Source: JAWKJY01 sp041393535
GTDB lineage: Bacteria > Actinomycetota > Thermoleophilia > Gaiellales > Gaiellaceae
NCBI GenBank assembly: GCA_041393535.1
Contig: JAWKJY010000006.1
Coordinates: 1-64,000 of the forward strand
Length of the DNA stretch: 64,000 nucleotides
Direction: 5' to 3'
The translations under genes were made by a program, and so were the position numbers. Shown here piece by piece: positions 10,573 to 18,047 of the stretch. The notes under the pieces were generated by a model. That model saw only the letters and a list, made by a program, of their open reading frames with translations. It was not told the DNA's origin and ran no database searches. How positions within the stretch are numbered: position 1 is the stretch's first letter; each line of letters begins with the position of its first letter.

Positions 10573-11169
10573 CTACGCGGACGGCGCGCCGTACCCGTAG
10601 GCACCGGGGAAGCGACGCGCGAGCAGGCGGACGAGGAGCGCCACTGGCAGGCCGACGACGTTCTCGTAGTCGCCCTCGATCGACTCGACGAGCGCGACGC
10701 CGCGTCCCTGGATCGCGTACGCGCCTGCCCGGCCCTCCCACTCCCCCGTGGCGACGTACGCGGCGATCTCGGCCGGCAGGAGCGGCCGGAACGTCACCCG
10801 CGTCACCTCGTGCTCGACGTCCTCGAAGCCCGGCCCGAGCAGGCAGAGGCCGGAGTGCACCTCGTGCGTCCGGCCGGCGAGCCCGGCGAGCATGGCGTGC
10901 GCGTCGGCGGCGTCTGCCGCCTTGCCGTGGACGCGGCCGTTCGCGACGACGGTCGTGTCGACGCCGAGGACGGGGCGCCCGTCGGCCGACGCGGCGACGG
11001 AGCGGGCCTTGCCCTGCGCGTGCGAGCGGACGAGCCAGACCGGGTCGGCGTCGGGCGGGTCGTGCTCCTCGTAGTCGGGTGCGACGACGTCGAACGGGAG
11101 GCCGAGCTTGGCGAGGATCGCCCGTCGCTGGGGCGAGGTCGAGGCGAGCAGGATCGGCGGCTCGGGCAC
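10573..11169 (-). CDS. maf: Maf family nucleotide pyrophosphatase
   Basis: 198-residue Maf/YhdE protein, a house-cleaning nucleoside-triphosphate pyrophosphatase (dTTP/UTP or modified nucleotides) once called septum formation inhibitor. N-terminal phosphate-binding motif LLASTSPQRRAILAKLGLPF, catalytic region VLGVDTTVVANGRVHGKAAD, followed by GLAGRTHEVHSGLCL and YAIQGRGVALVESIEGDYENVVGLPV. GTG start at 11169. Placed directly upstream of mreB on the same strand, a common Maf position. Exact nucleotide preference cannot be told from sequence. Confidence 0.95.
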   Translation of the reverse strand: MPEPPILLASTSPQRRAILAKLGLPFDVVAPDYEEHDPPDADPVWLVRSHAQGKARSVAASADGRPVLGVDTTVVANGRVHGKAADAADAHAMLAGLAGRTHEVHSGLCLLGPGFEDVEHEVTRVTFRPLLPAEIAAYVATGEWEGRAGAYAIQGRGVALVESIEGDYENVVGLPVALLVRLLARRFPGAYGYGAPSA

Positions 11170-11546
11170 GCCTGGACGGTAGCCGCCCCGGAGGGGGCGC
11201 GAGGGCGTGGTGGGCCCCGGCGCCCAGGCGGCCGGCCGCGGTGGACGAGGATTCGCGCAACCGGCACGCTCCCGTGCGCCTCTCGTGACGGCTCGAGGGG
11301 TAGCGTTCGCAGCGGGTGGCGGGGGGAGACTTCCCCTCCCAGGGTGGGGCTGTGTGTCGCGCGAGGCCGGGCGGGCGGCGGCGGCGCGCGGCCGCGTCCC
11401 GGGGCCAGCGCGGGGCCGCCGCGGCAGGGCTGCGCGCCGCGCGCTCTTCCCCGCAACGAGAACGCGCCAGGCCGGGCGCCCGGGGGCTCCCTGCCTGGCG
11501 CGGCCAGGTCGTGCAGCCGGCGCGTCGTCGCGCCCGGCGGCTCGAG
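11170..11546. other. Intergenic stretch between maf and ndk, no gene recognised
   Basis: 377 bases with extreme GC content. No reading frame has convincing codon use or protein-like composition. It contains G/C-rich short inverted repeats (for example around 11497-11514, cctggcgcggccagg) that could terminate ndk or lie in the maf leader. No tRNA, tmRNA or other RNA gene was recognised. Confidence 0.4.
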
Positions 11547-11963
11547 TCAGACGATCTCGTCCTCGCCGAACCAGAGCGCGATCTCGCGCGCAGCGGACTC
11601 GGGCGAGTCGGAGCCGTGGACGAGGTTGTCGGGCATCGAGAGGGCGAGGTCGCCGCGGATCGTGCCCGGCGCGGAGTTCGCGGGGTTCGTCGCGCCCATC
11701 GTGTTGCGGACGGACTGGATCGCGCCCTCGCCCTCGAGCACCATCGCGATCGTCGGCGTCGACGTGATGAACTCGACCAGCTCACCGAAGAACGGCTTCT
11801 CGCGGTGCTCGGCGTAGTGCTGGCCCGCGAGCTCCTCGGAGACCTTCAGCAGCTTCAGCGCGCGGATCTCGAGCCCCCGCGCCTCGAAGCGGGCGAGGAT
11901 CTCGCCGGCGAGCTTGCGCCGGACGCCGTCGGGCTTGATCAGGACGAGGGTGCGCTCGGCCAC
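11547..11963 (-). CDS. ndk: Nucleoside diphosphate kinase
   Basis: 138 residues, the usual length. Transfers the gamma phosphate between nucleoside tri- and diphosphates through a phospho-histidine; the active-site signature NLVHGSDSPESA is intact. N terminus ERTLVLIKPDGVRRKLAGEI and GATNPANSAPGTIRGDLAL are typical. GTG start at 11963 with AAGGAG five bases upstream. The start lies inside the 3' end of the upstream small membrane-protein gene, suggesting coupled translation. Confidence 0.97.
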   Translation of the reverse strand: MAERTLVLIKPDGVRRKLAGEILARFEARGLEIRALKLLKVSEELAGQHYAEHREKPFFGELVEFITSTPTIAMVLEGEGAIQSVRNTMGATNPANSAPGTIRGDLALSMPDNLVHGSDSPESAAREIALWFGEDEIV

Positions 11964-12142
11964 GTGGGCTCCTTCCGTTTGCGGGCGTCCTCGCGGCGCT
12001 TCGCGCGCCAGAAGACGTAGACGACGACCATCAACGAGACCCAGGTGAACGCGAGGATCCCGACGACGAAGGCGATCTGACCCCCGGACGAGCGGGCGGG
12101 CTGGGGGTCGGCGGCCTGCGCGAGCGCGAGCAGGGTCTGCAC
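11939..12142 (-). CDS. Small single-pass membrane protein (67 aa)
   Basis: 67 residues: a short N-terminal segment with ADPQPARSSGG, one strong membrane helix (IAFVVGILAFTWVSLMVVVYV), then a basic cytoplasmic tail (FWRAKRREDARKRKE). GTG start at 12142. The last 25 bases overlap the ndk start. Function unknown; the overlap and topology support a real gene co-expressed with ndk. Confidence 0.6.
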   Translation of the reverse strand: MQTLLALAQAADPQPARSSGGQIAFVVGILAFTWVSLMVVVYVFWRAKRREDARKRKEPTWPSAPSS

Positions 12143-12195
12143 GCCCAGAGCCTAGACGAGCCCGACGGCGCCGCCTCCCGGGAGCCGTCGCGCGG

Positions 12196-12720
12196 CTAGT
12201 GGTGCGGCCCGATCGGACGCGGCGTGTCGACCGGCGTCTCGCAGTACGGGCAGATCTGCCACAGGGGCTCGAGCGGCTGCTTGCAGCGGCGGCACGAGTC
12301 CTTCAGCTTCGTCGTGCAGACCGGGCACGCGAGGTAGCCGGGCTCGACGATCGCACGGCAGACGGGGCAGCGCTCCTTCGTGCCGATCGCCTCCTCCATC
12401 GCCCGGATCTCGAGCTCGCGCTCGCGCACGTCCTCGAGGTACTCGGGCGGGCGGAAGAAGAGGTAGATGATCGGCCCGACGAACGGCGGGAAGATGCCGA
12501 GCGCCACCGCGATCGCGATCAGCCACGGATCCTCGATCCGCCGCCGCGCGTCCTTGTAGACCCAGTAGGCCGTCGCGATCCAGAACGCGACCGCGAAGAA
12601 GAGCGCGACGTTGCGGATGACCGTCCAGGTGGACGAGTCGAAGAAGTCCCTGACGCCCTGGAGGATGTCGTCGTCCGAGGTGGACGTGGTCTCCTGGAAG
12701 AGGACGAGGGAGCGCAGCAT
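12196..12720 (-). CDS. Membrane-anchored double zinc-ribbon protein
   Basis: 174 residues: two hydrophobic helices (TVIRNVALFFAVAFWIATAY and LIAIAVALGIFPPFVGPIIY), a short charged linker, then a C-terminal double zinc ribbon with four CxxC knuckles (CPVCRA, CPVCTT, CRRCKQ, CPYCET). ATG at 12720. This architecture, cytoplasmic zinc ribbons after a membrane anchor, recurs in actinobacteria but has no assigned reaction. Lies between ndk and folC on the same strand. Confidence 0.8.
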   Translation of the reverse strand: MLRSLVLFQETTSTSDDDILQGVRDFFDSSTWTVIRNVALFFAVAFWIATAYWVYKDARRRIEDPWLIAIAVALGIFPPFVGPIIYLFFRPPEYLEDVRERELEIRAMEEAIGTKERCPVCRAIVEPGYLACPVCTTKLKDSCRRCKQPLEPLWQICPYCETPVDTPRPIGPHH

Positions 12721-12735
12721 CTCCGTGTGATTCGC

Positions 12736-12861
12736 CTAGAGGAGCAGTTTCCCTACCAGGTACCCGACGAGAAATGCGAGGCCGATGAAGAAGCCCAGCA
12801 CGAAGAGCATCGTCAGGATCGCGCCGAGCCGGTCGCTCGGCCGCCACTTCATCGCGCGCAT
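12736..12861 (-). CDS. Very small membrane protein (41 aa)
   Basis: 41 residues: a basic N terminus MRAMKWRPSDRLGA followed by a single hydrophobic helix (ILTMLFVLGFFIGLAFLVGY) and the stop. ATG at 12861 lies 13 bases inside the 3' end of folC, and the stop is 16 bases before the zinc-ribbon protein start, so it looks like a member of a folC–small-protein–zinc-ribbon operon. Function unknown. Confidence 0.6.
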   Translation of the reverse strand: MRAMKWRPSDRLGAILTMLFVLGFFIGLAFLVGYLVGKLLL

Positions 12862-13982
12862 GGCACCCGGACGGTCGCGAGGTCGAGGAGCAGGTACAGC
12901 GAGCCGGCGACGAGCAGCGGCCAGCCGCGGTCGCGGGCGAGGGCGCGGGCGCGCTCGCGGGCGACCAGCGGCCCGTCGACCGCCTCGACCGCCTCGAACG
13001 CGCCGAGGGCGCGGGCGCGGTCGGCGAGATCCGAGGCAGGGAGCGCACGCGGGCTCGACGACGTGGTCGCGACGAGCACCGGCGCGACGGGCGCCAGCCG
13101 GTCGAGCATGGCCTCGACGTCCTTGTCCGCGAGGATCGACGCGAGCACGACGCGCGGGCCCGGCTCCAGGTGCCGCACGAGCCAGGCGACCCCGTCGGGG
13201 TTGTGGGCGCCGTCCCAGAGCTCGAGCGGATCGTCGGCGATCCGCTCGAGCCGCCCGGGCGGGCGGACCGGCTCGCTCCGGTCGGAGCGCACGGGGCGCC
13301 CGAGCAGCGCGCCCGCCGCCGCCCGCGCGAGCGCGAGCGCGCCGCCCGGCTCGACCAGCACGCGTGCCGCGCCGTTCGCCCGCGCCAGGTCCTCCCACTC
13401 GGGCTCGCCGAGCACGGCCGTCGCTCCGGGCCGGAGCACCGCGAGCTTCTCGGCGGCGATCGCCTCCCGCGTGTCGCCGAGCAGGTCGCGGTGCTCGAGG
13501 CCGACGTTCGTCAGGACGACCACGGGCGCGCCGAGCACCGCCGTCGCGTCGTAGCGCCCGCCCAGGCCCGCCTCGACCGAGACGGCGTCGAGGCCCGCGT
13601 CCGCGAAGGCGACGAGCGCCGCGGCCGTCAGCGCCTCGAACTGCGTGACGCGGTCGCCGAGCGCGGCCTCCGTCGCCTCGACCGCCGGGACGATGCGCTC
13701 GATCGCCGCGTCGAGGTCGGCCTCGGCCCCGTCGACGCGGACGCGCTCGGCCCAGCCGGTCACGTGCGGCGAGGTGTACGCGCCCACGCGCAGGCCCTCG
13801 TCGGCGAGGAGCGCCTCGACCGTCCGGGTCGTCGTCGACTTGCCGTTCGTGCCGACGACGTGGACGGCGCGCAGCGACCGCTCGGGGCTCCCGAGCGCCG
13901 CGCACAGCGCCTCCATCCGCTCCAGGCCGAGCCGGATCCCGAAGCGCTCCCGGGCGCCGAGCCAGGCAGCCGCGTCCGTCAC
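12849..13982 (-). CDS. folC: Bifunctional folylpolyglutamate synthase / dihydrofolate synthase
   Basis: 377 residues, Mur-ligase-like ATP-dependent ligase adding glutamate to dihydropteroate or folates. P-loop HVVGTNGKSTTTRTVEALL, folate-binding region YTSPHVTGWAERV, conserved GLGGRYDATAVLG and TNVGLEHRDLLGDT, and C-terminal ELWDGAHNPDG. Slightly shorter than the 420-450 residue norm but with all main motifs. Lies immediately downstream of valS on the same strand, the common valS-folC pair. Confidence 0.95.
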   Translation of the reverse strand: MTDAAAWLGARERFGIRLGLERMEALCAALGSPERSLRAVHVVGTNGKSTTTRTVEALLADEGLRVGAYTSPHVTGWAERVRVDGAEADLDAAIERIVPAVEATEAALGDRVTQFEALTAAALVAFADAGLDAVSVEAGLGGRYDATAVLGAPVVVLTNVGLEHRDLLGDTREAIAAEKLAVLRPGATAVLGEPEWEDLARANGAARVLVEPGGALALARAAAGALLGRPVRSDRSEPVRPPGRLERIADDPLELWDGAHNPDGVAWLVRHLEPGPRVVLASILADKDVEAMLDRLAPVAPVLVATTSSSPRALPASDLADRARALGAFEAVEAVDGPLVARERARALARDRGWPLLVAGSLYLLLDLATVRVPCAR

Positions 13983-14054
13983 GAGGCGCCCCGGACGCGC
14001 GAAGGGGCGACGCGTGCGCCGCCCCCACGGCCGAACCCCCGACGAGGCGCGCCG

Positions 14055-16517
14055 TCAGCGCAGGGCATCCCGTTCCCGCCGGAAGCGGTCGAGCTTGTCG
14101 CGCTCGGCCTGGACGAGCTCGGCCGGGGCCCGGGAGACGAAGCGCTCGTTCGCGAGCATGGCCTCCGCGCGCGCGATCTCCTTGTCGAGCCGGGCGCGCT
14201 CCTTCTCGAGCGCCGCCGCGTCGGGCCCGCGCTCCTTGCCGTCCTTCGCCGGGCGGTCGAGCCGGAGCACCGTCCGCAGGATCCGCTGCGCGTCGGGGTC
14301 GAGGTCGTCGAGCGCAGGCAGCGCGCCGCTGCGCCGGTAGAGCGTCGCCAGCTCCTGGACGCGGGCGAGCACGGCCTCGGCGCACTCGTCGACCGAGCCC
14401 TCGTCGAGCGTCGGCCAGTCGGCGACGATCAGCCGGCCGCCGCGGCCGGGCAGGTTCGACCAGATCTCCTCGGTCACGTGCGGCATCACCGGGTGGAGCA
14501 GGGTGAGCAGCCGCTCGAGCACCCCGAGCGAGGTCGCGAGCGCGTCGGCGTCGCCCTCGCGCAGCCGCGGCTTGACGGCCTCGGCGTACCAGTCGCAGAC
14601 GTCGTCGAAGGTCAGGTGGTAGAGCAGGCGCGCGACCTCGGCGAAGTCGTAGGCGGCGAGCCCCGTCTCGAGCTCCCGCTGCGCGCTCGCGAGCCGCGAG
14701 ACGATCCACCGCTCCTCGAGCGCCTGCGGGCGCAGGTCGGGCGCCGCGTCGCCGGCGTAGGACAGGATCAGCCGCGACACGTTCCAGAGCTTGTTCGCGA
14801 GCTTGCGGCCCTCCTCGATCGCGCCGTAGGAGAAGCGCACGTCCTGCGTCGAGGAGATCTTGCAGAGGCCGTAGCGGGTGGCGTCCGCGCCGTGCGCGGC
14901 GATCACCTCGAGCGGGTCGATCCCGGTGCCGAGGCTCTTCGACATCCGCCGCCCGTCGGGAGCGAGAACCGTCGAGTGGATGATCACGTCCTCGAACGGG
15001 ACGTCGCCCACGAGCTCGAGCCCGCTCATGATCATCCGGGCGACCCAGAGGAAGATGATCTCGCGCGCGGTCGAGTTGACGTGGCCCGGGTAGAAGCGGC
15101 GCAGGTCGGCCGTGTCGTCGGGCCAGCCGAGCGTCGCGAACGGCCACAGCGCGGAGGAGAACCACGTGTCGAGGACGTCCTCGTCCTGGCGCAGCTCGCT
15201 CGCGCCGCAGGCGCCGCACGACGCGGGCCGGTCGACGGAGACGATCGCCTCGCCGCAGTCGCAGTACCAGACCGGGATCCGGTGGCCCCACCAGAGCTGG
15301 CGCGACACGCACCAGGGCCGGATGTTGCGCATCCAGTGGAGGTAGACCTCCCCCTGCTGCGCGGGGTGGAAGCGCACGCGGCCCTGCTCGACGACCTCGA
15401 TCGCCGGGCGGGCCAGATCCTCCATGTCGCAGAACCACTGGAGCGAGATGAGCGGCTCGATCCGCGTGCCGCAGCGCTCGCAGAGGCCGACCGCGTGCTC
15501 GTACGGCTCGCGCGCGGCGAGCAGGCCCTGCTCCTCGAGCTGTCGCACGATCTCCCGGTCGGCGTCCTCCTGCGAGCGCCCCGCGAGCGCCCCGGCCTCG
15601 TCGCTCATCAGCCCGTCGAAGCCGATCACGGTCAGCTCGGGCAGGCCGTGCTCCCTGCCGATCTCGAAGTCGAGCGGGTCGTGTCCCGGCGTGATCTTCA
15701 GCGCGCCCGTGCCGAACTCGATCTCGACGCGCGGGTCGGCGATGATCGGCACCTCGCGGTTCGCGATCGGGACGATCGCCGTCCGGCCGACGAGCGCGCC
15801 GTAGCGGGGGTCGTCCGGGTTCACGGCGACGGCGACGTCGGCCAGGATCGTCGGCACGCGGACGGTCGCGATCGTGACGGAGCCCGAGCCGTCCGCGAGC
15901 GGGTAGCGGATCGAGGTCAGGTTGTCGACGACGTGCTCGTGGACGACCTCGAGGTCGGAGATCGCGGTCGCGCAGCGCGGGCACCAGTTGACGATCCGGC
16001 TGTCGCGGTAGAGCCAGCCGCGCTGGTGCAGGCGGACTAAGAACGCGAGCACCGCGCGCGAGTAGCCCTCGTCCTTCGTGAAGCGCTCGCGCTCGTAGTC
16101 GAGCGAGGCGCCGAGCGAGCGGAACTGGCCGATGATGACCTTGCCGTACTCCTCGAGCCACTCCCAGACCCGCTCGACGAACGCCTCCCGGCCCAGGTCG
16201 TGCCGCGTCTTGCCCTGCTTCGCGAGCTCCTTCTCGACGACGTTCTGCGTCGCGATGCCCGCGTGGTCGTAGCCCGGCTGCCAGAGCGTGTTGAAGCCGC
16301 GCATCCGGTGCCAGCGGACGAGGACGTCCTGGATCGTCCCGTTCAGGGCATGGCCCATGTGCAGCGCCCCCGTCACGTTCGGCGGCGGCACGGCGATCAC
16401 GTAGGGGTCGCCGGGGGCGTCGGCGCGCGCGCGGAAGAGGCCCTCCTCGTCCCACGCGCGCTGCCAGCGCTCCTCGACGCCCTGGGGTGCGTACAGCGGC
16501 TCCATCGGAGCGGTCAT
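14055..16517 (-). CDS. valS: Valyl-tRNA synthetase
   Basis: About 820 residues. Class I synthetase charging tRNA-Val. HIGH motif as PPNVTGALHMGHAL, the editing (CP1) domain in the middle, KMSKS motif as GRRMSKSLGTGIDP, tRNA-binding anticodon domain, and the C-terminal coiled coil (ALEKERARLDKEIARAEAML). Zinc-knuckle cysteines are visible (RCGTRIEP, CGACGAS). ATG at 16517 chosen because the protein starts MTAPMEPLYAPQGVEERWQ; the alternative ATG at 16505 trims four residues. Confidence 0.97.
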   Translation of the reverse strand: MTAPMEPLYAPQGVEERWQRAWDEEGLFRARADAPGDPYVIAVPPPNVTGALHMGHALNGTIQDVLVRWHRMRGFNTLWQPGYDHAGIATQNVVEKELAKQGKTRHDLGREAFVERVWEWLEEYGKVIIGQFRSLGASLDYERERFTKDEGYSRAVLAFLVRLHQRGWLYRDSRIVNWCPRCATAISDLEVVHEHVVDNLTSIRYPLADGSGSVTIATVRVPTILADVAVAVNPDDPRYGALVGRTAIVPIANREVPIIADPRVEIEFGTGALKITPGHDPLDFEIGREHGLPELTVIGFDGLMSDEAGALAGRSQEDADREIVRQLEEQGLLAAREPYEHAVGLCERCGTRIEPLISLQWFCDMEDLARPAIEVVEQGRVRFHPAQQGEVYLHWMRNIRPWCVSRQLWWGHRIPVWYCDCGEAIVSVDRPASCGACGASELRQDEDVLDTWFSSALWPFATLGWPDDTADLRRFYPGHVNSTAREIIFLWVARMIMSGLELVGDVPFEDVIIHSTVLAPDGRRMSKSLGTGIDPLEVIAAHGADATRYGLCKISSTQDVRFSYGAIEEGRKLANKLWNVSRLILSYAGDAAPDLRPQALEERWIVSRLASAQRELETGLAAYDFAEVARLLYHLTFDDVCDWYAEAVKPRLREGDADALATSLGVLERLLTLLHPVMPHVTEEIWSNLPGRGGRLIVADWPTLDEGSVDECAEAVLARVQELATLYRRSGALPALDDLDPDAQRILRTVLRLDRPAKDGKERGPDAAALEKERARLDKEIARAEAMLANERFVSRAPAELVQAERDKLDRFRRERDALR

Positions 16518-16557
16518 GGTAGCCGGGCCGCCCGCGGCGCCCCGCCCGCACCGGCGG

Positions 16558-17382
16558 CTACGGGCGCTCGAGCCCGACGACGATCTCGTCGCCGTCCACC
16601 CGCAGCCCGACGACCTGCCAGGCCGGGTCGACCCCACGCGCCGCGAGCAGCCGCCTGGTCTCGACCGCGACGAGGTCGCGCACCGGGTCCGAGCCGAGCA
16701 GCTCGCGCACGCGACCCTCGACGTGGCGGCGGAGCAGGCCGCCGAAGAGGCCGTCGCAGCGGCGGTCGAGGAAGCCCACGCCCGTCGAGCAGACGCCGCC
16801 GACGTCCACGCGGGCCGCGAACGACACCGCGGGCGAGGGCGCGTAGGCGATCCCGCCGCCGCGCGCCTCCGGCACGAGCCGCGCGGTCAGCGTCGCCCCG
16901 TCGATCTGGGCCGAGCCGCCGAACGGCGCCGGGGAGCACTCGCGCTTCCAGCGGCTCGACGACCGGAACGTCCACTTGATGCAGCGCACGACCACCTCGT
17001 CGCCGGCGCTCTCGAACGTCGCCGTCAGGTCGAGCGTCGAGCCGGGCATCGCCACACGCGCCTCGTCGACCACGAGGTCGTCGACGTAGAAGCGCAGCAA
17101 CCGCGTCGGGAGGATCCGCAGCGAGAGCGACGGCAGCGAGAAGCGCGTCTCCTCGCCGAGCAGGCGGACGACACTGCCGCCGTCCGCGTACCAGGAGAGC
17201 GTCCCGTTGACGACGTGGGGCTCGCCGTAGCTGTCGAGGCGCAGCTCGAGCTTCCCGAGCGCCTCGTCGACGGCGTCGGCCACGAACGCCTTCGGCAGCG
17301 GCAGCTCGAGCGTGGCGGCGCCGGCGGGGGCGCCGAGCGCCAGGGCCGCGACGAGGCCGACGAGCAGGGCGCGCGGGCGCAC
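16558..17382 (-). CDS. Secreted protein of unknown function (LmeA/DUF2993-like possibility)
   Basis: 274 residues. N-terminal signal peptide (VRPRALLVGLVAALALGAPAGAA). The mature part alternates short beta strands (LELRLDSYGEPHVVNGTLSW, RFYVDDLVVDEARVAMPGST) and carries four cysteines, two around RCIKWTF and KRECSP and two around GGVCSTG and DRRCDG, likely disulfides. The C-terminal strand pattern is reminiscent of LmeA-type (DUF2993) lipid-binding proteins, but this is weak. GTG at 17382. Function unknown. Confidence 0.65.
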   Translation of the reverse strand: MRPRALLVGLVAALALGAPAGAATLELPLPKAFVADAVDEALGKLELRLDSYGEPHVVNGTLSWYADGGSVVRLLGEETRFSLPSLSLRILPTRLLRFYVDDLVVDEARVAMPGSTLDLTATFESAGDEVVVRCIKWTFRSSSRWKRECSPAPFGGSAQIDGATLTARLVPEARGGGIAYAPSPAVSFAARVDVGGVCSTGVGFLDRRCDGLFGGLLRRHVEGRVRELLGSDPVRDLVAVETRRLLAARGVDPAWQVVGLRVDGDEIVVGLERP

Positions 17383-17429
17383 GGGGACAGCGTACGCGCC
17401 GCGAGCGAGGCTGCCGCGGCGCCGGGCCG

Positions 17430-17984
17430 TCAGCCCGAGGGGCAGGGCCGGACGCCGCGCAGGACGACGTCCGCGACGCGGAGCTGGCCGAGCGCGCGGC
17501 GGTTGAGCGTCCCCGCACGGACGAACCGGGCGCGCGCCTGCTTCGCCTTGCCCGCCCGCTGCGCCTTCACCGCGCCGCGCAGCGCTGCCCAGCCGGCACG
17601 GTAGGTGCCGTACGAGCCGAGCATCAGCTGCTTCGCGCACGTGCCGCGCTCCGTGCCGACCTTCGCCTTCCGCGTGCGGGTGACGCACCGCTTCATGTGC
17701 GCGACGAGGGCCCGCGCGGCCTTGTCGGCCTCGCCGAGCCTCTGGCGCGAGCGCGCGGTCGCGAAGGCCTGCGAGGTCGTCCGCATGAGCGTGAAGCAGC
17801 GCGCGCCCACGTCGTACAGGGCCCGGTCGGCCGCATCGACCCGCGCCCGGTCGCGGGGCGGGTTGGCGAAGCCGGTCGCGAGCGCGAACGACGCCGCGAG
17901 CGCCCCGAGCAGCGCGAGCAGCCGGACGATGCGGCGGAGCTGGCGGTCGCGGCGGAGCGGCGGCACGGCGCGAGCATAGGGCAC
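17430..17984 (-). CDS. Exported helical protein of unknown function
   Basis: About 184 residues: a basic N terminus, a hydrophobic export helix (IVRLLALLGALAASFALATGF), then a mostly helical, Arg/Lys/Ala-rich mature part with four or five cysteines (ARCFTLM, KRCVTRT, GTCAKQL, RPCPSG) that may form disulfides. Start uncertain between GTG 17984 and GTG 17966. Divergent from the giant-protein pair at 18048. No family recognised. Confidence 0.6.
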   Translation of the reverse strand: MPYARAVPPLRRDRQLRRIVRLLALLGALAASFALATGFANPPRDRARVDAADRALYDVGARCFTLMRTTSQAFATARSRQRLGEADKAARALVAHMKRCVTRTRKAKVGTERGTCAKQLMLGSYGTYRAGWAALRGAVKAQRAGKAKQARARFVRAGTLNRRALGQLRVADVVLRGVRPCPSG

Positions 17985-18032
17985 GACGCCCCGGGCCGAC
18001 GGCGACGTCCTGCGCTCCGGGGACAGCCCGAC

Positions 18033-18038
18033 TAGAGT
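18033..18038 (+). promoter_or_regulatory. Candidate -10 box before the giant-protein pair
   Basis: TAGAGT, a full TANNNT match, ends nine bases before the GTG at 18048. No Shine-Dalgarno is present between, which suggests a near-leaderless transcript like those inferred for mreB and mreC. A -35 is not obvious. Confidence 0.4.
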
Positions 18039-18047
18039 GGCGCCGTC

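Noticed and set aside
12736..16551. A 1271-codon minus-strand frame across folC and valS
   Set aside because: Its sequence is Arg/Ala-rich shadow; the valS and folC motifs are in other frames. Only the last 41 codons are plausible as a gene.
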